NCBI RefSeq assembly: GCF_947504135.1
Contig: NZ_CANNGG010000001.1
Span: forward strand, 1-64,000
DNA: 64,000 nucleotides
Direction of reading: 5' to 3'
Origin: an uncultured Tenacibaculum sp.
GTDB taxonomy: Bacteria; Bacteroidota; Bacteroidia; Flavobacteriales; Flavobacteriaceae
Shown: positions 28,201 to 35,511 of the stretch, piece by piece
Numbering within the stretch: the stretch's first letter is position 1
Layout: every line of letters begins with the position of its first letter
Program-made: the position numbers and the translations under genes
Notes under the pieces: generated by a model
What the model saw: the letters and a program-made list of their open reading frames with translations, nothing else
What the model was told of the DNA's origin: nothing
Databases searched by the model: none

Positions 28201-28395
28201 TTCTAAGTTTTGCAACACACGCTCTTTCATTTCACCCGCAGCTTTGTTGGTGAATGTAATTGCCAATATTTTTTGAAAACGGAAAATATCTTCAGATTGC
28301 AGCAAAACTTTTAGATACTCTTTTACTAAAGTAAATGTTTTACCGCTACCTGCCGAAGCGTTATATACCTGAAAATTTGATGGATTTTGTAACAA
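25267..28395 (-). CDS. AddA-type UvrD helicase with C-terminal nuclease
   Basis: 1042 residues. Walker A is NASAGSGKTFTLVKEYL (about 11-27). FTNKAAGEMKERV (motif Ia), YFIDEMQDTSTLQW (DExx-type motif II, about 395), VMTIHKSKGLEFPVV and LLYVALTRA are UvrD helicase motifs. The C-terminus VIPDRLVF ... VVIIDYKTGKSSKVYHQQL is a PD-(D/E)xK nuclease motif of the AddA/RecB type. It repairs double-strand breaks with an AddB partner, which is not adjacent here. The start is TTG at 28395; no in-frame ATG precedes it. It ends 46 nt before kbl. Confidence 0.9.
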   Translation of the reverse strand: MLQNPSNFQVYNASAGSGKTFTLVKEYLKVLLQSEDIFRFQKILAITFTNKAAGEMKERVLQNLEVFSEGESNDLLEIILKETLLDRIVVKDRSKKILDEILRNYSAFSITTIDSFTHKIIKSFAYDLGLPLNFEVEMDAASLLNEAVDVLISKIGTDEALTKLLIDFSLDKADDDKSWDISRELNEFSKILLNEDDTKHFRKLADKQLADFTNLKTKLSKHQKEIKKRWKEIGEEGLQAIQLVQLNHKDFYRSMLPNHFVALANNPEKAKFFDQSKLRERIEESNFYTKSKSDDVKAAIEGLLPELLRLYTESEKLYQQFLMNNLALKSLIPLAVLNNINQELSYLKEENNLRLNAEFNQLISDNIKDQPAPFIYERIGQRFMHYFIDEMQDTSTLQWQNLIPLIDNALAQENSNLLLVGDGKQAIYRWRGGKSEQFIGLGSEKDNPFPVSKEVRTLETNFRSYAEVINFNNQFFQHTANFLQNESYKQLFIDGNKQLENSKKGGCVSLTFLEKEDEKEDEQIKYPKKVLELVKRLEKEFSLNEICILVRKKKDGIAVANYLSENGIDIISSETLLLENSSKVKFIIDVLQVIQHPNDKETCLEMLYFLQEHLKVTEHKHSFIAELISLPNEAIFQQLKNYGTTFELSTFHQLPFYEKVEEIIRGFQLITSSDAYVQFFLDVVLEQQRRGTSIQEFLDFWSEKKDKLSIVAPESGKAVQVMTIHKSKGLEFPVVIFPYDLDVYRQVNPKVWLDELPDNFDGFKELLVPFNKDLNYVNDRGSEIYQQQREELELDNFNLLYVALTRAVEQLHVITEKKISSKGEENTNFYSGVFINYLKAQNLWNDDQLEYTIGIPERMSESKEQNNATEIQEAFISTPWQEHNIQMLASASKLWDTEQGKAIEFGNLIHEMMAEVTTKEDINEAILRYEQQGALPKEKIEGITKKIEQIINHPLLQEYFSDEVTIYNEREIVDVDGQIVIPDRLVFNQDNEVVIIDYKTGKSSKVYHQQLLKYARVLQTMNFKVQKKLLIYIDEEILVEEV

Positions 28396-28427
28396 AATGA
28401 AAATATAATTGAGCTAGCAATTTAACC

Positions 28428-28457
28428 AAAAAAAAGATTCCCGCTTTCGCAAGAATC
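28428..28457 (-). terminator. Terminator of the ZIP transporter unit
   Basis: On the minus strand, a GATTCTTGC / GCGGGAATC stem with a GAAA tetraloop and a T run follows the ZIP gene. Confidence 0.85.
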
Positions 28458-28489
28458 ATAATTTTATGCTTATCAAAATAGCTTACACT

Positions 28490-29326
28490 CTAGCCAAGAC
28501 CGACATCTAACGACATCATAACAATGAATCCGCCAATAAAACCGAGTGTAGCAATATCTGTATATTTATCTCGTTGAGTTTCAGGAATTACCTCTTCTAC
28601 AACCACAAAAATCATTGCTCCTGCAGCAAATGCTAAAGCATACGGTAAAATTGGTGTAAAAAACGATACCGCTACCGCTCCTAAAACAGCTGCCATTGGC
28701 TCTACAATTGCCGACATTTGACCATACCAAAAACTTTTAAAACGACTTACTCCTTGTCTACGAAGCGGCATTGCTACTGCAAATCCTTCAGGAAAGTTTT
28801 GAATCCCAATACCAATAGCTAATGAAATTGCTGCAATAATCATTTCCGTTTGCTCTACTCCTACCATTGTTGATGCTGCCCCAAACAACACTCCTACTGC
28901 TAATCCTTCCGGAATATTATGTAAGGTTATTGCTAAAACTAACAAAGTTGTTTTATGCCAGCTCGTCTTAACACCTTCAACTTCATGTTCTTTAAAATTA
29001 ATATGTAAGTGTGGTAATAATTTATCCATTCCGAATAACGCTAAAGCTCCTAAAGCAAATCCAATTGCTGATGGAATTACTTTTACAAACCCTTCACCTG
29101 GACTATTATCAATTGCTGGCGATAACAAACTCCAGAAACTCGCTGCAATCATTACTCCTCCTGTAAAACCAAGCATTCCATCTAAAACTGCTCGGTTCAT
29201 TTTTTTGAAAAAGAACACTAAACTAGCTCCTAAAGCTGTTAATCCCCAGGTAAAAAGCGATGCATATAATGCTGCTTGAATTGGGTGTTCCTTCCCAAAT
29301 TCTACTAATTGATTAAATAAATCCAT
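28490..29326 (-). CDS. ZIP family metal transporter
   Basis: 278 residues with about eight transmembrane helices. Helix IV carries HNIPEGLAVGVLFGA and helix V IGIGIQNFPEGFAVAMPL, the metal-binding pair (His/Glu and Asn/Glu) of ZIP importers. The His-containing loop (LLPHLHINFKEHEVEG) sits between helices III and IV. It should import Zn, Fe or Mn across the inner membrane. The DtxR-type regulator lies 26 nt upstream on the same strand, making an operon that controls its own metal. Confidence 0.92.
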   Translation of the reverse strand: MDLFNQLVEFGKEHPIQAALYASLFTWGLTALGASLVFFFKKMNRAVLDGMLGFTGGVMIAASFWSLLSPAIDNSPGEGFVKVIPSAIGFALGALALFGMDKLLPHLHINFKEHEVEGVKTSWHKTTLLVLAITLHNIPEGLAVGVLFGAASTMVGVEQTEMIIAAISLAIGIGIQNFPEGFAVAMPLRRQGVSRFKSFWYGQMSAIVEPMAAVLGAVAVSFFTPILPYALAFAAGAMIFVVVEEVIPETQRDKYTDIATLGFIGGFIVMMSLDVGLG

Positions 29327-29352
29327 CTATAATACTATCTCTTATTAGTTGT

Positions 29353-30015
29353 TTAACGTGATTTTTGAATATATAAGTTACTTGCTATTTTATTTGAAAC
29401 AGACAGTGTTTTTCCATCCATTTCTATAACTAGAGAACCATCAAAAGGTTCTTTTTCTACTACTTTTATTTGTTTTCCTAAAGCAACTCCTTGTTTATCT
29501 AAAAAGCGTAAAAATTCTGAAGAACTGTCATCAACCCCTACACAAACTCCTATTTCATTTTCCTTCAACGTTGATAATAAACTTTTTTCTATAATCTGTA
29601 AATTTCCTTCCTTATCTGGAATAGGATCTCCGTGTGGATCTCTCTTAGGGTACTCTAAAAAAGCATCTAGTTCGTTGATTAATTTCGGAGACTTGATATG
29701 CTCAAGCTGTTCTGCTACCTCATGTACCTCATCCCAAGAAAAATTTAATTTATCTACTAAAAAAACTTCCCATAATCGATGCTTACGAACAATATTAGCT
29801 GCTGTTTTTTTTCCAAAATCGGTCAAGGTTACTCCTTGATATTTTTTATAAGTCACAACATCTTTTTCAGATAGTTTCTTAATCATATCTGTTACCGATG
29901 ATGCTTTAGTATCTAACTTTTTAGCTATAGCATTTGTACTTATTCCTTTTTTAAAATCAGCTTCTAAATGATAGATCGTTTTTATATAATTTTCTTCAGA
30001 TTGACTAAACATCAT
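29353..30015 (-). CDS. DtxR/MntR-type metal-dependent repressor
   Basis: 220 residues: winged helix (about 1-65, SQSEENYIKTIYHLEADFKK and ASSVTDMIKKLSEKDVV), dimerisation/metal domain (about 70-140, with RKHRLWEVFLVDKLNFSWDEVHEVAEQLEH and the later His/Glu of the metal site) and a C-terminal FeoA/SH3-like domain (about 148-218). Such proteins bind DNA when loaded with Fe or Mn. It is in an operon with the ZIP transporter and divergent from a TonB receptor; a palindrome resembling a DtxR box lies between them. Confidence 0.93.
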   Translation of the reverse strand: MMFSQSEENYIKTIYHLEADFKKGISTNAIAKKLDTKASSVTDMIKKLSEKDVVTYKKYQGVTLTDFGKKTAANIVRKHRLWEVFLVDKLNFSWDEVHEVAEQLEHIKSPKLINELDAFLEYPKRDPHGDPIPDKEGNLQIIEKSLLSTLKENEIGVCVGVDDSSSEFLRFLDKQGVALGKQIKVVEKEPFDGSLVIEMDGKTLSVSNKIASNLYIQKSR

Positions 30016-30032
30016 ATTCTTTTTTAGATGTA

Positions 30033-30040
30033 CAAATATA
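30033..30040 (-). promoter_or_regulatory. -7 element of the regulator gene
   Basis: TATATTTG on the minus strand fits TANNTTTG, 18 nt before the regulator's ATG. Its -33 region falls on the edge of the palindrome at 30058-30091. Confidence 0.55.
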
Positions 30041-30057
30041 TAAATTTTAGTTTAATA

Positions 30058-30091
30058 AAATATATTTTTAGACTAACCTAAAAATATATTT
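30058..30091. promoter_or_regulatory. Palindromic operator, likely for the DtxR-type repressor
   Basis: Arms AAATATATTTTTAG (30058-30071) and CTAAAAATATATTT (30078-30091) are perfectly complementary around the 6-nt spacer ACTAAC. On the minus strand the core reads TTTTAGGTTAGTCTAAAA, close to the DtxR/IdeR consensus TTAGGTTAGCCTAACCTAA. It fills the spacer between the -33 and -7 regions of the plus-strand promoter and reaches the -33 region of the minus-strand promoter, so one bound repressor could shut both. Confidence 0.7.
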
Positions 30092-30098
30092 ATATTTG
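30091..30098 (+). promoter_or_regulatory. -7 element of the TonB receptor gene
   Basis: TATATTTG matches TANNTTTG and begins on the last base of the palindromic operator, 44 nt before the receptor's ATG. Confidence 0.6.
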
Positions 30099-30142
30099 TA
30101 TCAAATTTTATTTAGAAACCACCACAACAAACTATTTTCAAG

Positions 30143-32497
30143 ATGAAAAATCTAGTTGCTTTCACAATTCTATTGCTATCAAATATTGCTATCGGACAAA
30201 CTATTAAAGGAAAAATCAGCACATCATCAGGCGATATAGTACCATTTGCTAGTGTATTTATAAAAGGAACAGAAAAAGGAACAACTACTGATGAACATGG
30301 AAACTACAAGTTAAAAACCACTAAACGTAAATTTGTTTTAGTTGCTTCTTTCGTAGGTTTTTTATCTGAAAGAAAAACAGTAACCTTAAACTCTTCCGAA
30401 GAAAAAATAGTTGATTTTATATTGACTGAAACCGCAGAAATTTTAGACCAAATAACCATTACGGGAACACGCACAGATAAACGTAGAACGAATAGCCCTG
30501 TGATTGTAAATGTTATCAATAGTCAAACTTTAGCAGATGTTCAGGCATGTAATTTATCTGAAGGATTAAAATTTCAAACGGGTTTACGTGTAGAAACTGA
30601 CTGCCAAACTTGCAACTACACACAACTTCGCATGAATGGTTTAGCTGGCGGATATTCACAAATATTAATTAATGGTCGTCCTATTTTTAGTCCATTAACT
30701 GGTTTATACGGATTGGAGCAAGTACCTACCAACATGATTGAACGCATCGAAGTAGTTCGCGGTGGAGGTTCCGCTTTATACGGTTCAAGTGCGATTGGAG
30801 GGACAGTAAACGTCATTACTAAAATTCCAAAGAAGAACAATTATAGTATAGGATATACTCATCAGAATATAAAAGGAGTTTCTGACCATATTATTACTGG
30901 AAATGCAACCATAGTTAATGAAGACAGAAACGCAGGTGCTTCATTTTTTATCAACAACCGAAGAAGAGCCATGTATGATGCTAACGATGATAACTTTTCT
31001 GAACTTCCAGAGTTAAAAAACAACTCATTTGGAACAAACCTATTCTTCCTTCCAACTGAAAACCAAAAAATAGAAATCAACTTCAGTAAAATGAATGAAT
31101 ATCGTTATGGTGGAGAAATGATTGATAATGCTCCGCATTTTACAATGCAATCGGAAGAACGTGTGCATGACGTGTATGTGGGAAATGTTGATTATCAAAT
31201 TAATTTTAACGATGATAAAAGTTCAATCATTACCTATTTTGCTACACAATATACTGGAAGAGATCATTACACAGGTATTCGTCCAAATGTTGGAACTACT
31301 GAAGACACAGCACATTTAGCAAATCCACCTTATGGAAATTCAACCACAACCACCTTTCAAGTAGGACTACAACTCAACCATAAATTAGAAGAATTTCTTG
31401 GAGGTAACAACGTACTTACACTAGGAAGTGAATTTGTACAAGACGATGTTTTTGATGTTATTGATGCATACCAATACAAAGTAGATCAGCTTACTAAAAA
31501 CTACGGATTCTTTTTTCAAAGTGATTGGGAAATCTCAGATAAATGGAACTTATTATCAGGAATACGATACGACAACCATACATTAAACACACTTAAAACA
31601 GATGGTACTCAAAAAAACATTACGAACAATGTTGCGAGTCCGAGAGTATCATTATTATTCAAACCATTTGAAAACACTCAAATTAGAGGAACTTGGGGCA
31701 CTGGTTTTAGAGCTCCGCAAGCTTTTGATACCGATTTACACATTGCTTTTGCTGGTGGAGGAGTATCACGAGTTGTATTAGCTAATGATTTAAAAAGAGA
31801 GCGTTCTAATAGTTATACGCTTTCCTTTAATTACGACAAACCTACAGAACATTATATATATGGTTTTACCATTGAGAGTTTTTACACCAGTTTAAAAGAT
31901 GCTTTTTATTTAGAAGCTATTGATAGAGATAATTTTGGAGAAATTTTTGAAAAAAGAAATGGAGACGGAGCTGTTGTACAAGGAATTACTTTAGAAACCC
32001 GTTTAAATTACGATGGAATTTTTCAGTTAGACGCAGGATTCACATATCAATCTAGTAAATTTAATACAGCTGTTGATAATTTTCACAACCTATCACCTAA
32101 AAGAGAGTTTTTACGAACACCCACAACTTACGGGTACGCTACAGCTACCTATACTCCTAATCAAAAATTTAAAACTGCTTTAAATTTAGTATACACAGGA
32201 CAAATGGATGTTTTACACATTATACCTAATCCTGATTTTAATCCACCAACTGATAACAATGAAAATATTGGTGAATATTTTAGCTCTCCTTCATTTTTTA
32301 ACTTAGGTGTTAACACTAGTTATACTTTTAATGTAGAAAAACTTAACACCAATATAGAACTTAACGCTGGTATTAAGAACATTTTAGACGATTATCAAAG
32401 TGAATTTGATACAGGAAAAGACAGAGACAGTAACTTTATTTACGGTCCTGCTACCCCAAGAACCTTTGTTTTTGGTATAAAGTTTACCAGTAATTAA
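30143..32497 (+). CDS. TonB-dependent receptor, metal-responsive
   Basis: 784 residues: signal peptide (1-19), carboxypeptidase-D-like domain (about 22-98), plug (about 105-225, with RIEVVRGGGSALYGSSAIGG) and a 22-strand barrel ending in a Phe-rich C-terminal strand. The plug has a cysteine pair in ETDCQTCNYTQLRMNGL (about residues 152-168). It is divergent from a DtxR-type regulator and ZIP gene under a shared palindrome. It should therefore import a metal or metal complex across the outer membrane, with the ZIP protein carrying it on. The substrate is inferred from context. Confidence 0.9.
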   Translation: MKNLVAFTILLLSNIAIGQTIKGKISTSSGDIVPFASVFIKGTEKGTTTDEHGNYKLKTTKRKFVLVASFVGFLSERKTVTLNSSEEKIVDFILTETAEILDQITITGTRTDKRRTNSPVIVNVINSQTLADVQACNLSEGLKFQTGLRVETDCQTCNYTQLRMNGLAGGYSQILINGRPIFSPLTGLYGLEQVPTNMIERIEVVRGGGSALYGSSAIGGTVNVITKIPKKNNYSIGYTHQNIKGVSDHIITGNATIVNEDRNAGASFFINNRRRAMYDANDDNFSELPELKNNSFGTNLFFLPTENQKIEINFSKMNEYRYGGEMIDNAPHFTMQSEERVHDVYVGNVDYQINFNDDKSSIITYFATQYTGRDHYTGIRPNVGTTEDTAHLANPPYGNSTTTTFQVGLQLNHKLEEFLGGNNVLTLGSEFVQDDVFDVIDAYQYKVDQLTKNYGFFFQSDWEISDKWNLLSGIRYDNHTLNTLKTDGTQKNITNNVASPRVSLLFKPFENTQIRGTWGTGFRAPQAFDTDLHIAFAGGGVSRVVLANDLKRERSNSYTLSFNYDKPTEHYIYGFTIESFYTSLKDAFYLEAIDRDNFGEIFEKRNGDGAVVQGITLETRLNYDGIFQLDAGFTYQSSKFNTAVDNFHNLSPKREFLRTPTTYGYATATYTPNQKFKTALNLVYTGQMDVLHIIPNPDFNPPTDNNENIGEYFSSPSFFNLGVNTSYTFNVEKLNTNIELNAGIKNILDDYQSEFDTGKDRDSNFIYGPATPRTFVFGIKFTSN

Positions 32498-32522
32498 CAT
32501 TAAAGAAATATAACTAAAAGCA

Positions 32523-32601
32523 CTTAACATTAAGTAAACATTCTAATAATACAAAAGTAATCCCTACATAACATTAGCTTTACTGTTTAACTTGAATTTT
32601 G
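32523..32601 (+). promoter_or_regulatory. PHO-box-like half-site pairs and -7 element before the large TonB receptor
   Basis: Two half-site pairs of 7-4-7 spacing: CTTAACA-TTAA-GTAAACA (32523-32540) and CATAACA-TTAG-CTTTACT (32567-32584). The second ends 9 nt before GAATTTTG (32594-32601), a near match to TANNTTTG. No TTG lies at -33, as expected for an activated promoter. Confidence 0.45.
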
Positions 32602-32632
32602 CGCCATAAATAAACAGAATTCAAAGATTAGA

Positions 32633-35416
32633 ATGAAAAAAATATTATTTATAGCTTTTTTAAGCTTATGTAATTTAGCATTTTCTCAAAGCAAAGGTAC
32701 TGTTACTGGTACTGTTACTGACAAAGAAATGAGCGGTGAAGCATTGCCTTTTGCTAATGTTTTTATTAAAGGAACATCTATTGGTGCTACTACCGATATG
32801 GAAGGTAAATACACTTTAAGTGTTCCAGCAGGAAATCAAACTATTGTTTTTAGTTTCGTAGGATACCAAACAGAAGAAAGAGCTATAGTTGTTAAAGCAA
32901 ACGAAACACTTGCAGTAAACCAAGAAATAGGAGCTAACCAAGGAGTTGCTTTAGATGAAGTAAAAATTAACGCAACCGTTAGTAGAGAAAAAGAAAGTGC
33001 TTTACTTTTAGAACAAAGAAAAGCTGTAACTATTGAAACCAAAATTGGTAATCAAGAACTTTCAAGAAAAGGAGTTAGCGACATTGCTACTGCTGTAACA
33101 AAAACTACAGGTGTTTCTAAACAAGAAGGCTCTGGAGGTAGTGTTTTTGTTAGAGGGCTTGGAGATAGATACAATGTAACTTCATTAAACGGACTTCCAC
33201 TACCATCAAATGACCCATCAAGAAAAAACATCGACTTAAGTATATTTTCTACTGATATTGTTGAATATATTGGTTTAGATAAAACGTACTCTACTAAAAA
33301 CTACGGAGATTTTGGTGGAGCTAACATCAATATTGCTTCAAAAGTATATAAAGGTGCCGGTTTTGCTGAAGTTAGCTTAGGGTCTTCATTAAACACTGTA
33401 GCATCGCAAAAAAGTAAGTTTTACGTTGCTGATGGGCCTAACAATTTCGGATTTTACAAAACATATTATCCTGCTTTTCCATTAAACAACTACAACTTTA
33501 CAACTAGTTGGGACAGACAAACGGGTAACTTCCCAGTAAGTTCTTCTATCGCTATTAAAGGAGGGGATTCTTACAACTTATCTCCTGAAACTAAAATAAG
33601 CTTTTTTGCTGTTGGATCATTTGACAATGGTTACAGTTATAAAGAAGGAGTAGCTAGAGGAGATGTTAACGTTTCTGGAGTAGCTAGAAAAGATTTAACT
33701 AGAGAATCTTATTCTTATGACACTAATACTACTTTTATGGGTAATATTAGATTAAAGCACAAAGGTCAAGAGATAAAGTATAACGCCTTAATGGTAAACA
33801 ACTCTAGCAATTCTCACGATGATTACCAAGGAATATATGATGTTTTTGATAATGCGCCTGAAGGTGGAGCTGTAATTCAAAGACAAACATTTATGAGAAA
33901 CACTTTATATGTTCACCAATTATTAGGAGATCATAGAATTAGTGATGCTTTTAAAGCAGAATGGGGAGCAGCTTACAACTTTAACAAAAATAATGTTCCT
34001 GACCGTAGACAAACAACGGTATTACCACATAGAAACGACGATCCAAATGGTCCTAAATCATTTTTCTTAATCAGTAATGATTCTGACAACCATAGATTCT
34101 ACTCAGATTTAGAAGAAGAAGAAATAGCAGCTAACGCAGCATTTACATATCAATTTGCTAAAAACAGTGATGATATATACAGAGCTAAAGTTAAATTAGG
34201 GTATAGTGGAAGATTTAAAAATATAGATTTTGATGCTACTCAGTTTAACTTTGTGATTAACCAAAGAACAGCGCAACCATTCATTGATGATGTTTATAAC
34301 TTAGATAGCTATTTTAACCAAGCAAACTTTAATGCAGGTTTATATTCTATTGGAACTTTTAGAGGAGGTTTAAATGCTTCTATTGATGTTTTATTACCTC
34401 AAACTTACGGAGGAAATCAAAATATAAACGCAGGTTATTTAGAGTTTGAATACAAATTCTCTGATAAATTCACAGGTGTTTTTGGTGTAAGAGGTGAGCA
34501 AGTTAAACAATCATTAAATTACAACACTTCTGTTAATGTTGGTCAAAGTGAATTAGATGAATTCCAAATATTACCAGCAACATCTTTAAAATATGCTCTT
34601 AACGATAAGCACAACTTAAAATTTGCTGCAAGTAAATCATATACTTTACCTCAATTTAAAGAAAGAGCTCCTTTCCTTTACGAAGGTGTAGTAAATAGTT
34701 CTCTTGGTAACCCTAACTTATATTCTTCAGACAACTATAACGCTGACTTTAAATGGGAATTTTTCCCTGAAAGAGAAGAGATTATCTCTGTAGGTGTTTT
34801 TGGTAAATACATTGAAAACCCAATTAACGAAATCAGAATTAACTCTGCTTCTAACGATATTAGTTATGCTAATACTGGAGACTGGGGTATGGCTTATGGA
34901 GTTGAACTTGAATTAAGAAAAGTATTATTCAACAAAGAAATTGGAGAAAATGCTTTAAACAACAAATTATCTTTTGGTTTAAACGCTTCATACATGAACC
35001 ATGAGCAAGAACTAAATAAAGATAAAGTTATTGAAGAAAACCCTGGAACTAGTGTAGACTTTAGTAAAACTGAAGACGGCTTTGCTGGTGCTTCTGATTT
35101 ACTAATCAACACAGATTTAAGTTTTTCAAAAGACTTCAATAATGGAATGAACTTTCAATCAACATTAATATACAATTACTTCTCTGATAGAATCTTTGCT
35201 TTAGGTACTGATGGAAAAGGAAACTTAGTTGATAAAGGTTTCGGAACATTAGACCTAGTATTAAAATCTAAATTAAACGAAAGATTAAGTCTTGGGGCTT
35301 CTGCAAAGAACCTTTTAAATCCTTCAATAGAAAGATTCCAAGATAATCAAGACGTTAGAATACTTTCTTACAAAAAAGGTATTGACTTTAAGTTATCATT
35401 ATCATATAACTTTTAA
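32633..35416 (+). CDS. TonB-dependent receptor
   Basis: 927 residues: signal peptide (1-19), carboxypeptidase-D-like domain (about 22-110, FVGYQTEER), plug (about 130-250, VRGLGDRYNVTSLNGLPLPS, NYGDFGGANINIASK) and a large beta-barrel to a final LSLSYNF. It is followed after 95 nt, across a partial terminator, by a 736-residue lipoprotein, probably its surface partner. PHO-box-like repeats upstream suggest phosphate control and hence a phosphorus-containing substrate. That is inference. Codon use looks optimised, consistent with high expression. Confidence 0.92.
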   Translation: MKKILFIAFLSLCNLAFSQSKGTVTGTVTDKEMSGEALPFANVFIKGTSIGATTDMEGKYTLSVPAGNQTIVFSFVGYQTEERAIVVKANETLAVNQEIGANQGVALDEVKINATVSREKESALLLEQRKAVTIETKIGNQELSRKGVSDIATAVTKTTGVSKQEGSGGSVFVRGLGDRYNVTSLNGLPLPSNDPSRKNIDLSIFSTDIVEYIGLDKTYSTKNYGDFGGANINIASKVYKGAGFAEVSLGSSLNTVASQKSKFYVADGPNNFGFYKTYYPAFPLNNYNFTTSWDRQTGNFPVSSSIAIKGGDSYNLSPETKISFFAVGSFDNGYSYKEGVARGDVNVSGVARKDLTRESYSYDTNTTFMGNIRLKHKGQEIKYNALMVNNSSNSHDDYQGIYDVFDNAPEGGAVIQRQTFMRNTLYVHQLLGDHRISDAFKAEWGAAYNFNKNNVPDRRQTTVLPHRNDDPNGPKSFFLISNDSDNHRFYSDLEEEEIAANAAFTYQFAKNSDDIYRAKVKLGYSGRFKNIDFDATQFNFVINQRTAQPFIDDVYNLDSYFNQANFNAGLYSIGTFRGGLNASIDVLLPQTYGGNQNINAGYLEFEYKFSDKFTGVFGVRGEQVKQSLNYNTSVNVGQSELDEFQILPATSLKYALNDKHNLKFAASKSYTLPQFKERAPFLYEGVVNSSLGNPNLYSSDNYNADFKWEFFPEREEIISVGVFGKYIENPINEIRINSASNDISYANTGDWGMAYGVELELRKVLFNKEIGENALNNKLSFGLNASYMNHEQELNKDKVIEENPGTSVDFSKTEDGFAGASDLLINTDLSFSKDFNNGMNFQSTLIYNYFSDRIFALGTDGKGNLVDKGFGTLDLVLKSKLNERLSLGASAKNLLNPSIERFQDNQDVRILSYKKGIDFKLSLSYNF

Positions 35417-35429
35417 TTAACAATCCAAT

Positions 35430-35484
35430 AACCCAACATTAATTTTAGCAGAACACTAAGTTAATGTTGGGTTCTTTCTTTTGT
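35430..35484 (+). terminator. Terminator or attenuator between receptor and lipoprotein
   Basis: Stem AACCCAACATTAA / TTAATGTTGGGTT with an 18-nt loop and an interrupted T run. Placed between the two genes, it could lower rather than stop transcription of the lipoprotein. Confidence 0.65.
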
Positions 35485-35511
35485 AGCATTAAAATAAATT
35501 AACTAAAAAAA

